The translations under genes and the position numbers were made by a program. From NCBI GenBank assembly GCA_023105745.1, contig JALGQZ010000002.1, positions 42,267,997 to 42,331,996 of the forward strand: 64,000 bases of DNA, written 5' to 3'. The notes below the pieces were generated by a model that saw only the letters and a list, made by a program, of their open reading frames with translations, was not told the origin of the DNA and did no database searches. Source of the stretch: Austropuccinia psidii (Eukaryota; Basidiomycota; Pucciniomycetes; Pucciniales; Sphaerophragmiaceae). Below are positions 1 to 11,967 of the stretch, one piece after another; the stretch's first letter is position 1, and each line of letters begins with the position of its first letter.

Positions 1-834
1 TAACTCAATTACAGGCCAAAAGTGATGAACTTTTCCGTGAATTTTGACATCCCACGCCTGTCAGCAAGGATTTTGGGGGTCTAGCTCCCCCTTAGAGCTC
101 GAGTTCCTTTTCCCCCCCAAATTTAATCTTTCCAATTTATTTTTCGTTTAATTCCTCATCATGTATTATACTTATAATTTACACATGTAATTCAATTCAA
201 TTGTACAGTACAATACAGTAATAATTGACACGTCATATGTAAATCAAAGTTCACTTATGTAATACACGCACACATTTTGACATTTCAATTGAATTCAATT
301 GAAAATACTTCAATTCCTCATAACTTCTAAACTAAACACAACACCTCAATTTTAACACAAAAATTGATGGTTAACACCACATGTGGTGTGAATTAAATTA
401 AGGTTTTGAGGATTTTCAACTTTTGTATTGAAAATACTAAAAACTTAATTTAAGCTTATTTAGAGTTGAGTTACAAGAATTTCACTCAGAGGTGACCCCA
501 CCTGATTTTTTATGAGGAATCCCATGGTGAAATAATTTTTATGTATTTATTTATTGGATAAAAAGTTATAATAATTTTTATTTAACTTTTTTCCAAATTT
601 ATTTATTTTATCACAATTTTGTTAAAACTTCATTTTTACTTAATTTTTCAAGTATTAATGTAATTTTATACTTACAAAATTTAAAGTATTTTTATTTTTA
701 AATTGTAATTAATTTTTTATATTTATATTTTGATTTTTATTTTAATAATATAAATAAATTTATTTTATTTATATAAATATGTTATTTTTTATATGTGGTC
801 TTTTGGGTATATGAAATTACCTCTAAGGCTCACA
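1..834 (-). repeat. 3' LTR of element A (partial)
   Basis: Matches 18349-19201 nearly base for base. It ends at TCACA, the inverted sense terminus TGTGA. It lacks a 19-bp AT-rich stretch present in the right copy. The remaining ~970 bp of this LTR lie left of the window. Confidence 0.9.
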
Positions 835-850
835 TTCCCTCCCCCTACAA
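835..850 (-). other. Polypurine tract of element A
   Basis: Directly inside the 3' LTR, the minus strand reads a purine run of the form GGGGGAGGGAA before TGTGA. This is the usual plus-strand primer position in LTR elements. B and D carry GAGGGAGGGTA at the same place. Confidence 0.7.
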
Positions 851-3358
851 AAGAATATTACTTTGTAATATTGGTGCTCTAGTGTGTCTGAATCTCCTGA
901 GGAGTTTGGTAGCTTCTGGTATATCTTTTTCTTCTAACCATTTATCTTCACAAGTTGGGTCACTGTACCTAACAAGGTATTCCCTTACTTTTTTGGTTCT
1001 TAATTTCCTTTCACTAAGAACTTTGGTAATTTTCTCATTACCAGATGTCTCAATAGGAGGTATAACTTGGGGAATCTTATTCCTCAAGGGAAATTTCTCA
1101 GCATCACTAGATCTATATGGCTTTATCAAGCTTACTGGAAATGTAGAGTGCTTATTGCTAAGATCTTCAGATAATTCTACTTCAACAGCATTTTCTCCAT
1201 GGAGGGCCTTAATCACAAAAGGTCCTGCGAAGGAGTCTTTCAGCTTTTTACATCCTTTGATGTTATTGAAGTTAGTGGTTGATACAAGAACCAGGTCCCC
1301 CACTTTGAAATCTGGAGTTGCATGTGATTTATCCCATTTGTCTTTAGCATATGCAAAAAAGTCCTCCATGCATCTTACTGCATGCTTTCTAGCTTTGTCT
1401 AGCATTCCTTTGAAGCTAGCAGCTGTGGGATGTATTTCAGTTAAGTCTTTCCTCAAGGAATCTTGGGGTAACTTGGTGTTCCATCCTTTTTCTAGAATAG
1501 CAGGAGTCTGATTGGTACTGGCATGGATTGATGTTTTATATGCTAATTCCAGTGCTGGCAACAGAGTACACCAATTATGGGTAAATCCATCACAATCTTT
1601 GAATTCAAGGCCATATGCACAAAATCTTCTCACCATGTCCTCTAAGGTTTAGATCATCCTTTCAGCCAGGCCATCAGTTTGTGGGTGGTAGGCTGTAGAG
1701 AAAGACAGTTTAGTGCCAAATAATTGGTGAAGATTTGTCCATAGTGCTGAAGTGAATTTGGGATCTCTATCACTGATGATATTTGTAAATATCCCAGTCC
1801 ATGACACTACTCTATTCCATATCAGAAGAGCTGTATCCATGGCTGTATCATCTTTGTGACATGGTAAAAAGATTGGAGTTTTACTGAATCTGTCCGCAAT
1901 TACTAGGCAAGCATTATAGCTCCTGTCACCTCCTGGTGGTAGGCCAGTTACCCAATCCATATGGACAATTTCCCAAGGTCTGTTTGGTTCTTGGATTTTT
2001 ATCATATTTCCAAGTCTTTTGCCCGTGGATTTATTTGCCTTTTGGCATCTGTCACAGGTTTTGCAATACTCTGCAACATCTTTCTGCCACATTGGCCACC
2101 ATATGCAGGTCTTTACTTTTTCTCTTGTTCTGTCTTCAGACAGATGTCCTGAAAAGGGACTATCATGGCATTCTTTTAGTACAAGATTGATTAATGACCT
2201 GTCTACAACTGTCATGACACATGTGTGCTTGGTTCTGTGGTAAATTATACCATCCAGTAGGTTAAATCTTGCTTCATCATAAGATTTCCTCCATACTTCA
2301 TCCAAGGCATGTATAAGAGAGTTGTCTTTACAGTCTTTGTTAATTAATTGGCATAAGATGCTACAATTCTTATCTTGAGTGTAACTACTTCTGACTTCTT
2401 CAAAGAAGGTGGTGTTCAAGTCTGTAACACTTATTCCTTCTATTGGAATTTGTGGTGAAGCTTCTTCTGGCACATAAGCAGGATTATCAATATTATTTGG
2501 TAATGGCCATCTGCTTAGTCCATCTGCATTCTTATGAATATTCCCATCCTTATGAACAATAGTCATATTGCCTCTGTATTCTTGTATGGCTATTTGCCAT
2601 CTGAGCATGTGTCTGTTGGGTGTTTTCATGTTCAAAAGTGATTTGACAGCTGTACAATCTGTTATCACTTCAAAAACACATCCCTCTAAAAAGTAGTTCA
2701 ATTTTTCCAAGGCCCAGACAAGGCATAGACATTCCATCTGACTTGCTCCATATCTGGCTTCAGTTGGTTTGATTTTCCTGCATATGAAACATATGGGTCC
2801 TTCTATAGGCTTATCATTTATGATCTGAACTTGGTGAAGTGCAGAATCCAGTCCATCCCCTGATGCATCAATATACAGTTTGAAAGGCAATTTAAAGTCT
2901 GTCATCAGTAAGAGTGGAGCAGTGGTCAATGCTTCTCTTAGAGACTCAAAAGCTTTGACTCTGTCAACAGTCATCTCAAACACTGTGTCTTTGTCACACA
3001 ACTTATAAAGTGGTCTTGCTATGGATGCAAAATTTTTAATGTGTTGCCTGTAATATCCTGCAAAACCTAATAATGACTGAATTTCCTTCTTATTCTGAGG
3101 CATGGATTTTAACAATACTGCTGCAACTTTGTTTTTGTCAATTCCAAGGGACAAACCAGATACAACATGTCCTAGTGCTTTAAGTTCTTTAAATCCAAAA
3201 TGACATTTCTTCAAGGAGATTTTCATGTTTACTGATTGTATTTTTGTCAAAACTCTTGATAATCTGTACATGTGCTCCTCCCAAGTCTTTGAACAGATAA
3301 TAATGTCATCAATGTAAATGATTAACCATTCCTCTGACAGTTCTTCAGGGAAGATTTC
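845..3358 (-). pseudogene. Element A pol, 3' part: RT end, RNase H, integrase, chromodomain-like tail
   Basis: Read from 3358 down, this begins inside reverse transcriptase (YIDD catalytic box near 3300-3320). RNase H follows, with its first aspartate in LYIDASGDG near 2860-2880. The integrase has an HHCC zinc motif (CDRCQK near 2040-2060) and the DDE residues: D in HMDWVTG, D in ISDRDPKF, E in GLAERMI. A TAA at 1649-1651 interrupts the frame immediately after GLAERMI, where relatives have glutamine, so this looks like CAA to TAA. The frame then continues from 1648 to 845 through the integrase C-terminal domain and a basic chromodomain-like end (EYLVRY). The 5' part of the same gene resumes at 13475 beyond element B. 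Confidence 0.88.
3354..3358. repeat. Target site duplication of element B (left copy)
   Basis: ATTTC immediately left of the TGTCAG terminus; the same five bases follow the other LTR at 13470-13474. Removing B and one copy rejoins the reverse transcriptase frame of element A. Confidence 0.95.
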
Positions 3359-4860
3359 TGTCAGGGTGAGTCTATGTAGTAGCTTAAAAATAGTAAATAC
3401 AAGCTAGTACTATGACTGTGACACGTCAGAATAAATAAAAAATGAAGTCTTCAGGTCCTACTGCTACGTGGTAACAGTGGTGATGAGTCTATTGAGGACC
3501 TGGGTTGCAATGCTCTAATATCTTTGACTTTAAAGAAACACTACAATAATTATATCCTAATTATATCTTAAATAATTCTAAGGACACTACTGATGAATAA
3601 CAGTCTTGTCACGTAAGAATAATGGTAAGGTAAGATAAGATAATGGGTTTTCAAGGGAAAAACCCTCCTTTTTATATCTTCCAAGACTGTCAAGAGTTAT
3701 TAACTCTTCACACGTCAGAGGAGTGAAAATTTTCACTCCAGTGGTCAGTCTGTGGTTCTGGATCCTCAATTCTGACGTCAATATAGACAGAATTGTGGTT
3801 TTGGAACCACAAATGATCATTCTGGATCAATACAGGGTGAAAAAACTTTTCACCTGCCACGTCAGCACTTGGATGACGTTGTTCTGGTGTCTGTATGATC
3901 AATATTAGTCATTCTGGGCGGGTTTAAGCTTTAAATAACCATTATTTTAAGTATCAAGGCTGTACTGGTTGGTACAGGTTTGGTACAGACCAGTATTGGT
4001 CAAAATACTTCCAACCAAGATATCTCAGTCAGTTTTTGAGATATCAAGAAACTAAGAGCACAGAATTGAAGGGCTTAATGAGCTCTTCAATTTGGTATGC
4101 TTCATGTTTACCCTTCTTGCAAATAGCAAAAGTTATAAGGGTTTTAAGTTTTTGGATGTAATTTTGTACATCAGTATGAGGCTTCAAAAACTTCCATGCT
4201 AGATATCTTCTTCAATTTAGAAGATATCTGTATTCTGATGATACAGCTTTTTAGGGCTTGATTAGCCCTACAGTTTGGTATATTACACTGTACAGTTGTA
4301 TGAGTGTATGCCAAAGATACAGGGGTTTGTTTATTTTCTTATTTTCAGAATATCTGTATTTTGGTTATTAAACCTTTGAACCAAGATCCCTCAGTCAATT
4401 TAAGAGATACAGAGGTCTAAGGTGTCTCAAATTAAATCTCTTGTTGAGATCTTTAATTTGGTTATACATTTGTACAGTTTTGTACAAGCCCTCTTTGACT
4501 TTCAGGGGGACTTGGTTTTGAAAATGAGGTTATATGGTATCTCCAGTTGTAGTGGTGTTACAACAACATGGATGATATCATTGTGTAGCTCTCTATGTGA
4601 GCTTTAAGAAAAATACCATTTTGGTATAGGATAACTTAAATATGCACAAGTTAGATGAGAGGTGAAAATAAGGGTTTTGACTTGTTTATTCTCCTCTAGG
4701 TTTCCTTATTCTGTTTGGATAAGGTTGGTGTTTAATGTAAGAGGATTGTTTTCTCTTAATTATTACCTGTATTGACTATGTTTGTTCAATACTTGTCATA
4801 CCATTATTTATGGTATGTTGGATGTCATGCTAGTGCTCTGTTTTGAGTCACAGGCTGACA
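3359..4860 (-). repeat. 3' LTR of element B
   Basis: 1502 bp, TG...CA termini. It contains a perfect 18-bp palindrome at 3721-3738, an inverted repeat with 8-bp arms at 3793-3812, and degenerate repeats of about 90-120 bp through 4000-4620. Short open frames inside it recur at the same offset in the other LTR only because the LTR is duplicated. Confidence 0.95.
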
Positions 4861-4877
4861 TACCCTCCCTCAAAAGA
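4861..4877 (-). other. Polypurine tract of element B
   Basis: The minus strand reads a GAGGGAGGGTA purine run directly abutting the LTR terminus TGTCAG. The same run is at the matching position of element D. Confidence 0.7.
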
Positions 4878-4882
4878 AGGCT

Positions 4883-7800
4883 CATCATTGATGAGACTCT
4901 TCAGCCCTCCTGGAGGCTCTGAATCTTCTGAGGTGTATTTTTCCATCTGGGATTTCTTTCTCAGTTAATCATTTGTCTGTATCTGCTGGTTGATTCTTAA
5001 ATCTAACCAGGTATTGCCTGTTGTCTTTCCCATTGATTCTTATTTTCCTGGCTTTAATGATCTTTTTCACTGGTCCAGGTGAGTCATCTTCCTCTACCAA
5101 TCTTTCATGGGTGACTGTCTTCTTCCTGTCAGGGAATTTCTCCTCATCTGTCTGGTGATAAGGTTTGACCAGGCTCACAGGGAAAACTGGGTGTTTCCTA
5201 GAGAACTCTTTGGTCAGGTTGACTTCTACTGCATTCTTTCCTATTAATTTAATAATGGTGAATGGTCCTATGAATGAGTCTCTCATCTTCTTGGGTCCTC
5301 TTAGGTTGTTGAAGTTGAGAGTTGAGATTAGAACTTGGTCTCCTTCTTTGAAATCAGGTTCTTGGTGACTTTTGTCATATCTCTGTTTGTTATATAATTT
5401 GGCTTCAGCCACACATTGCTCTGCTTTTTCACAGGCAGTCCTCCACATTGTGTGGAAGTCCTTAGCTGTGGGGTGTACTGAGAGGAGGTTCTTCTTCAAG
5501 TAGTCTACTGGGAGTAGTGGGTTCCATCCTTTCTCTAATGTGGCAGGGGATTTTCCTGTCACTGAGTGTACACTTGTGTTGTATTCCAATTGTACAGCTG
5601 GTAGGAGGGTTACCCAGTCATGGGTATATCCCTCATTGTCTTTATATTCCATGCCATATGCACAAAACCTTCTAATGATGTCTTCCAATGTTTGGATCAT
5701 TCTTTCTGCTAGACCATCTGTTTGTGGATGGTAAGCTGTGGAGAATGCTAGTTTGGTTCCCAGCATCTCATATAGATTAGTCCAAAATTCTGATGTGAAT
5801 TTAGGGTCTCTGTCACTAATTATAATTCTTGGAACTCCACAGTTAGCTATCACATTGTTCCAGAACAATATGGCTGTGTCCATTGCTGTGTCCTCTTTGT
5901 GACAGGGGAGACATCTGACACTCTTGCTGTACCTGTCTACTACTACTAGGCATGCATTAAAGCTGTCCTTCCCTCCAGGGACCAGGCCTGTTACCCAATC
6001 CATGTTTATTATTTCCCAGGGGTGTTTGGGCTCTTCTATACTCTGGAGTAATCCATATCTTTTGCCATGACTTCTGTTGGCTTTCTGGCATCTGGTACAA
6101 GTGTTGATGTATTCACTCAAGTCTTGTTCCCACTTTGGCCACCAAGCTGTGCTAAAGACTCTTTCCTTAGTTCTCTCTTCACTCATATGTCCCATGTATG
6201 GGCAGTCATGGCATTCCTGTAGTATCAGGGAAATATGTTCTCTATTTATTATTACCAGGGCACTTGTGTGTTTTTCCCTATGGTATAGTAGATCATCTAT
6301 CAGGAAAAATCTATTCTCTCTGAAGCTTTTGAGCCATGGCTCTTCCAATTGGCTTTCTAGTTCAGGACTCCTGTACTTTTGTTTTAATAGTTGTATCAAT
6401 ATACTACACTGTTTGTGTTTATTGTATGATGATTGTACTATGCTAAAGAACTCTGTGTTCAGATTAGAGGAGCTGATTCCCAGTATGGGTATCTCTTTGC
6501 TCTCTCCAAAGCTCTGTTCTGGGTTTGATGGATCATTCCCCAATGCCCAGTTTGATAGTTTTAAGTTCTTTCTCTTATCTATCTCCATGCATTGTATGGG
6601 TATTTTGGCCCCATTTTCTGGGTCATATGCTGGATTTTCTTGGTCATTTTTCAGTGGCCACCTGCTGAGGCCATCTGCATTAGTATGACTTTTCCCTTCT
6701 TTATAGATGATAGTCATATTCCCTCTATATTCTTGTATGGCTATTTGCCACCTAAGCATGTGTCTGTTTGTTGTCTTCATGTTCAACAGTGATTTGAGGG
6801 CTGTGCAATCAGTAAAAACTTCAAATACTGCTCCTTCTAAGTAGTAATGGAGTTTCTCTAATGCCCATACCAAACAGAGACATTCTGTCTGAGTAGCTCC
6901 ATATCTGGCTTCTCAGTCTTTCAGTTGTCTTGATATATAGCAAATTACCCCTTCTTTGGGTATTCCATCCACTAGTTGCCTCTGGTGTAGTGCTGCTCCT
7001 AGTCCTTGACTACATGCTGCATCTATATATAGTTTGAATGGTAGTTCAAAATCAGGCATCATCAGGACAGGGGCATTGGTCAGTTCATGTTTGATCTTCT
7101 CAAATGCATCCCTTCTTTCTTTGGTGATTTCAAAGACTACATCCTTTGAGCACAGTTTGTATAGACTACTAGTGATGTGTGCAAAGTTTTTTATGTGGCT
7201 TCTGTAGTAACTAGCAAAGCCCAAAAAAGATTGCATTTCCTTAATTTTCTTTGGTACTGGTTTCTTCAGTACTGCAGCAACTTTATTTTGGTCTATAGCT
7301 AGACTCAAACCTGAAACTTTGTGTCCTAGGGCTAGCAGTTCTTGCTGTCCAAAGTTACATTTTTTAAGAGATATCTTCATGTTGATTGGTGTACATTTTC
7401 CCAATATTTTATCAATTTTCCTCACATGGTCTTCCCATGTTTCTGAGTATATTATGATATCATCAATGTACACTACCATCCACCCTTCCATAATTTCATC
7501 TTGAAATATGGTATCCATCATCCTCTGAAAATGGGCTGGTGCATTCTTAATGCCAAATGGCATTCTAGTATATTCATATATGCCCATATGGCATATAATT
7601 CTCAGCAATTTGATGGAATCTGGTTTCACCCCATTCTAGTGGAAACCTTTCATGCAATCCATTTTTGTAATGAACTTGGCTTTTGCTAGCTTATCTAGTG
7701 CATGTGGTATCCTTGGGATGGGGTACCTGTCTGCTTTGGTGTAATTATTCAAAGCCCTGAAGTCACCACATAGTCTGGATTTACCATCATGCCAAGTTAT

Positions 7801-8652
7801 AAGGACTGGTGTAGTGACCTCTACTATCTCATTATGTCCTATTTTTCTTATTACCCCCATTTCTAGGAGTTCATTGATATGTTTCTCAATTTCTTTCCTA
7901 GTTTCCATGCTGGCTGGGTATGGTGGTCTCCTAAGAATAGGTGGATATGGTCTTTCTACATCTAGATATAATTCTATATCATGTCCTTTGATTTTTCCTA
8001 GTGGTTCATCTCCTATTGCAAAAGCTTCTCTATGTTTTCTCAATACTTTCAGTAAGTTGAGTTTCATTTTACTGGTGAGTTGAGTGCCATATTGAGCTTC
8101 TTTGAATTCTTCCACTAGTTCTTTCAAGGCGTTATCATTTGTTACATGATTTATGTCAAAGGAAAATTTTTTGTCTTTGTTTGTACCTATGGTAAGATAT
8201 CTGTTTTTACTATTGCAAATATCCATGCCATACATTCTTTGGTACTCTGTAACTAGTAAGAATCCTTGTACATGTGCATTTTCTAGAACTACAAATTCAG
8301 GTTCCAGTCTGATATTTCCTTTTTGGTGTGGGATAATTATCTCTTTGATTATTGTCCCCAGTGAGTGCATTTTGCCTGATGCACTTTTAAAGTTTCTAGC
8401 TTTTGTGAGGATTATCTCTTCTTCCCATTTGGGGAAGTGTTGTTCCAAGTATTCTTTTGCCACTATGGAGCAACTTGCTCCTGTGTCAATGATCATTGGG
8501 TGTTTACAGTTCTCAATGTAAACTGTCAATTTTGTAGGTGTTCCATGAATGAATCCCATCCCTCTATTTGGGGTTACCAGGAATGTTTGTGCATTCTGTG
8601 TGTGCTTACAGAGCTCTTTGTCTGTTGTTATTTGTGGTATTCCTGAATCCAA
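4883..8652 (-). pseudogene. Element B pol: protease, RT, RNase H, integrase, chromodomain (broken)
   Basis: In sense order: an aspartic protease with DTG (IIDTGASCS, near 8485), reverse transcriptase with YIDD near 7465-7480, RNase H ([10 protein letters not shown] near 7015-7030), and integrase with the zinc motif CTRCQK and a complete DDE set. The C-terminal chromodomain-like part (QYLVRFKNQ) ends near 4883. Breaks: a TAG after GFH near 7630-7635 where element D has CAA or CAG, a TGA near 6912, and a TGA at 4969-4971 in place of the chromodomain tryptophan. Most can be explained by one C-to-T or G-to-A change. The protein cannot be made whole from this copy. It is called by comparison with element D. 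Confidence 0.88.
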
Positions 8653-10745
8653 TTCAATGTCTTGTATGTCAAGTGAACTTTATTAATTGCATTCCACTAT
8701 GTATTCTTCCATGGTATCAGGTTCACTTTGTGATTCTGCTCTCATACCATTTCCCATGCTGTCAGAATCAAATTTTTCACCTGTTTGTTCTTCTTCTGAT
8801 TCTTCATCAATTGCATATATTTTCTTTTTTGGTTTTGTGCAATTGTTGGCATAGTGATCTGGTGATCCACAGTTGTGGCACACATATTTCTTTTTTGGGG
8901 TTTCTTTCCCTTTTTCTTTGTTTGTCTCTTTAAATTCAGACCTCTTGTCTTTGAAGTTTGGTTTATAGGATGTGTACCTTCCTATGGAGGTTTTCTTTCT
9001 CACATCTTGTATGACATTTGCTATGTCATCAATGCTGCTGATGTTGTTTCATCTGCATTTGACTGCATGTTCTAGATCTCCTGGCAATTTTGTTAGGAGT
9101 TTATGGTTTCTCATTTCTATTGTCATATTGGGATCAATAGCTTTTAGCCTCGTTGTTTGTTTGAGGCACCGTTCATAAGGGCTTTTTCTGTGGAGTATCT
9201 ATCACTTTAAAAGGACATGGTCTTTTGCCAGATCCAACTACCATTGCTATACTTTTGTATAATCTGGTTCCTCCACCATGGCCAGCTTTTCCTGCCATGT
9301 ATTTCTTTCATCTCAGTATACCATACGTTTGCATGGCCTCTGAATGCTGTGTTAAGTCTTGTTGTGATCCAGTAGTCTGGTATTTTTGGGACATCAACAA
9401 AGAGTCCATCAATATAGTCAATGATCTCCATATGGTCATATTCCCCAATTCCTGAGAACTTTGGCCAGTTTGTTACTTCTGGTAACTGTTTTAGTGCCTG
9501 TTTCTCTGAATAGTTGAGATTTTCCCCATCTTGGTACACTGACTCTGATCTTAACTTTGGAATCTGATATTCAGGTTCCTGGTCATAGTCTTTATCCTCT
9601 TCTTTCAATTTTGTAGAGGTAGTAGGCTGACCTTGTGTTGGAGGGTATTGATTGTCTTCCTTGTCATAGAGGTAATCAATTTCTTTGTCAAGGTTATCCT
9701 GTTGCTGCTGGATATTCCTCAGATCCCTCCTCACAGTTTGTTGTTCTTCTAGAATTGAATTCAACTGTCTGTTAGTTTTTTCAAATTCTGTCCAAATTTT
9801 GGCCAGATTTGTATTTAAGTCTTTAATGACTGTTGCTTGGAAAGCATTTTCTTCTTTCAATGTTTCCACTTCTGTCCTCATTTTTCCTGAGGTTTCATAT
9901 GTCCAATCCATGAATTGGGCCAATTTGGTCCATGTGAATTTGTTTTCAAACTCATGAGTGTGGATTGTAGTTTCAGTCATTAATTCTGGGTCTATTGACT
10001 CAGAACTATCAAAACTATTTGTAGGTACAACTATCTCTTGCTTTTGTGTACTTCTTGGACTAAGTCCATCAGCTTTTTCATCAATGGGTCTGCTTCTTTC
10101 TTCCTCTGGTTGAAAGAAGTTTTGTTTTTCCCTTGGGCTCCTTTTCTCCTGTTGGAAACTACCTGGAAGGGTTGGGGAGCCTTGGATGAAGTTTCCTTTG
10201 GCTTGTAGCGCCTGGAACTGCTGGATTGTTGTGGGGAAGATGGGACTTCTCCTTCCATTTCTGGGGGTACCTGAATCTGACTGGGCTCTTCCTTGTGCCA
10301 AGATCTCTCTATGGCTTGTATGGCTGCCTGGTTCTCTTTGATTCTGGTTGCTCTTTCTTCTAAGAGTTTGAAATTCTTGTTGGGATTCCAACCTTGCATC
10401 TCTTTCATAAGTTCCATCCAAGCCATTTGCTTGAGACAGATCTTCTGGGTTGTTATCCCCACTTCTGCCCATGATTCTGCCATAGTGAACATTTTGTTGT
10501 CCATGCTCCATGTGAAGAGGTCTCTCAGGAGTTTGTGTATTTGGAGGACCTGTTCTGCATCTGTCCAATCTCCTGGTTGGACTTCTGGGTTGGATTTGAT
10601 TTGGAACAAGACCTTGGGCAGGAGTTCCCTGATGGTAAGTCCTTTGCTGGTCATTTGCTCCAGTTCTTCTTCCTCTGTGTCTTCTTGGCCAGTGTTCTGG
10701 TTGATTTCTTGGGAATCCAAGATCTCTAAGAAGTGGAGTTGTCAT
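8653..10745 (-). pseudogene. Element B gag (ORF2 5' part), broken
   Basis: ORF2 opens with an ATG at 10745-10743 and runs to 9207. The first 240 codons overlap ORF1 in the -1 frame; then come a coiled-coil-like region and the retrotransposon Gag core (GHANVWYTEMKEIHG). A frameshifted stretch at 9004-9206 has to be crossed before the CCHC zinc knuckle (CHNCGSPDHYANNC near 8855-8890). Two adjacent TAA codons near 8683 separate the knuckle region from the protease frame. Gag would coat the element RNA in cytoplasmic particles. Element D has the same segment without these breaks. Confidence 0.8.
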
Positions 10746-11873
10746 GTTAACAATGTTAAAAAATGACAGACAATAAAAAATGTTGTATTTTTCAAGGTTT
10801 ATTTACCTTTAGCAGGCCCTTGTACAAATTTATGGTCTATACTCTTTGGCAATTTTCCTTTAGAGTTTACAACTGGGTTGATAACAGTGATTTTCTGTTT
10901 CTCAATCTGTTTTGGTGATCCAACTGGTTTTGTTGGAGCTTTTCTGGGTTTTTTGTCCCTTGGCACGGCTATTGGTGTCCAATCTTTTGAGTTGATTGTC
11001 ACTTCACTGTGTCTTTTCTGCTTGCCCTTGGTTTTTGGCAGCACCTCTCTGTCTTCTGAGGCTGTCACAGATGGATTTCCTTGTGACTGGGTTTCTAATG
11101 GAATATAGTCTTTTTCCACTATTCAGAAAAGATATTTCAGATTGTATATCAGTATTTTATGATAAAACAAAATGATTATATTCAATTCTACTGTTATTTT
11201 TCGAAATTTTTGAGGTTTTTTTTTATGTTTTTTTTATTGTTTTTATGTGTTTTTAATTGAAAAATAACAGTTTTTGAGTTTTTCACTTATGTTTTATAAG
11301 TGAAAACTGTAATATCCAAGTGTTTTGTGAATGATTCACTTGGATATTATTGTGTTTTTATATAAACACGTCAAATTTATTAAATTATAATAAATTTGAT
11401 TTGTTATTATAAATATTATAAATAATATTTATTATAACACTTGATATTGATTAAAAATATCAATTAATTACAAGTTTTCACGTCAATTTGAGTGATATCT
11501 TGTTTTAAAGGAAATATTTAATTAAAATATTCCTTATAAATAATAAAAAATTATTTTATTATTTAATATTTATTAATTATTTATTAATAAATTGTTTCTA
11601 TATTAATTTTCACGCACTTTGGTGAAAAATAATAGTAAAATGAATAATATACTGTTTTTATATTATTATTTTTATTGAAATTTGAATAATACTGTTCTAT
11701 TATTATCAAATTACATGGAAATTATTGCAATATAATAAAAAAGAGGATATGTACTCTTACTCTCAACAAAAAATATTTATAATATATATTTTTTGGAGGA
11801 AAAATTTGTATATATAGTATATGATTCTAAAAAATAATGATAAAGATAAAAAAAATTCGAAATTTTACTTACT
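10031..11873 (-). CDS. Element B ORF1: conserved 5' protein of unknown function, spliced
   Basis: Proposed join: base 11873, then 11118-10807, then 10725-10031, giving 1008 nt and 335 residues with no stop. The ~104-codon second exon contains no methionine, and a TGA stands two codons before it in genomic sequence. A start must therefore come from elsewhere: the A at 11873 before the donor GTAAGT joins TG at 11118-11117. The second intron (10806-10726, GTAAAT...TTAG) is phase 1 and keeps the frame. The protein shares YIPLETQSQ, a WSMDNK.F block and a GWNP motif with element D. The charged C-terminus overlaps ORF2. I recognise no domain. It might be an accessory Gag-like or RNA-binding protein, but this is a guess. 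Confidence 0.65.
10726..10806 (-). other. Element B intron 2, carrying the ORF2 start codon
   Basis: 81 nt, donor AAAG|GTAAAT and acceptor CTTAG|AGATC, read on the minus strand. The ORF2 ATG (10745-10743) lies inside it, 20 nt from the acceptor G. Spliced RNA loses this ATG and joins the two ORF1 exons in frame; unspliced RNA keeps it. Confidence 0.65.
11119..11872 (-). other. Element B leader intron 1
   Basis: 754-nt AT-rich leader between the strong donor CTAACA|GTAAGT, 76 nt downstream of the primer binding site, and the acceptor GAATAG|TGGAA. Removing it builds the ORF1 ATG. It holds no open frame of note. Confidence 0.6.
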
Positions 11874-11947
11874 GTTAGTAAAATACCTTTTAAATGACTG
11901 AATTTTACGCCTAATTCAGTTCAAACACGTCCAATAAGGTTGAAAAA

Positions 11948-11964
11948 CCACGGCCAGGCCCCCA
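11948..11964 (-). other. Primer binding site of element B
   Basis: The minus strand reads TGGGGGCCTGGCCGTGG, two to three bases inside the 5' LTR. It begins with TGG, as expected for pairing to a tRNA CCA end. The same block, with one or two changes, occupies this place in A, C and D. I cannot name the tRNA. Confidence 0.65.
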
Positions 11965-11967
11965 AAA

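Noticed and set aside
3587..3820. A 77-residue minus frame present identically at 12196-12429
   Set aside because: It lies at the same offset in both LTRs of element B. Identity reflects the LTR duplication and there is no protein-like feature.
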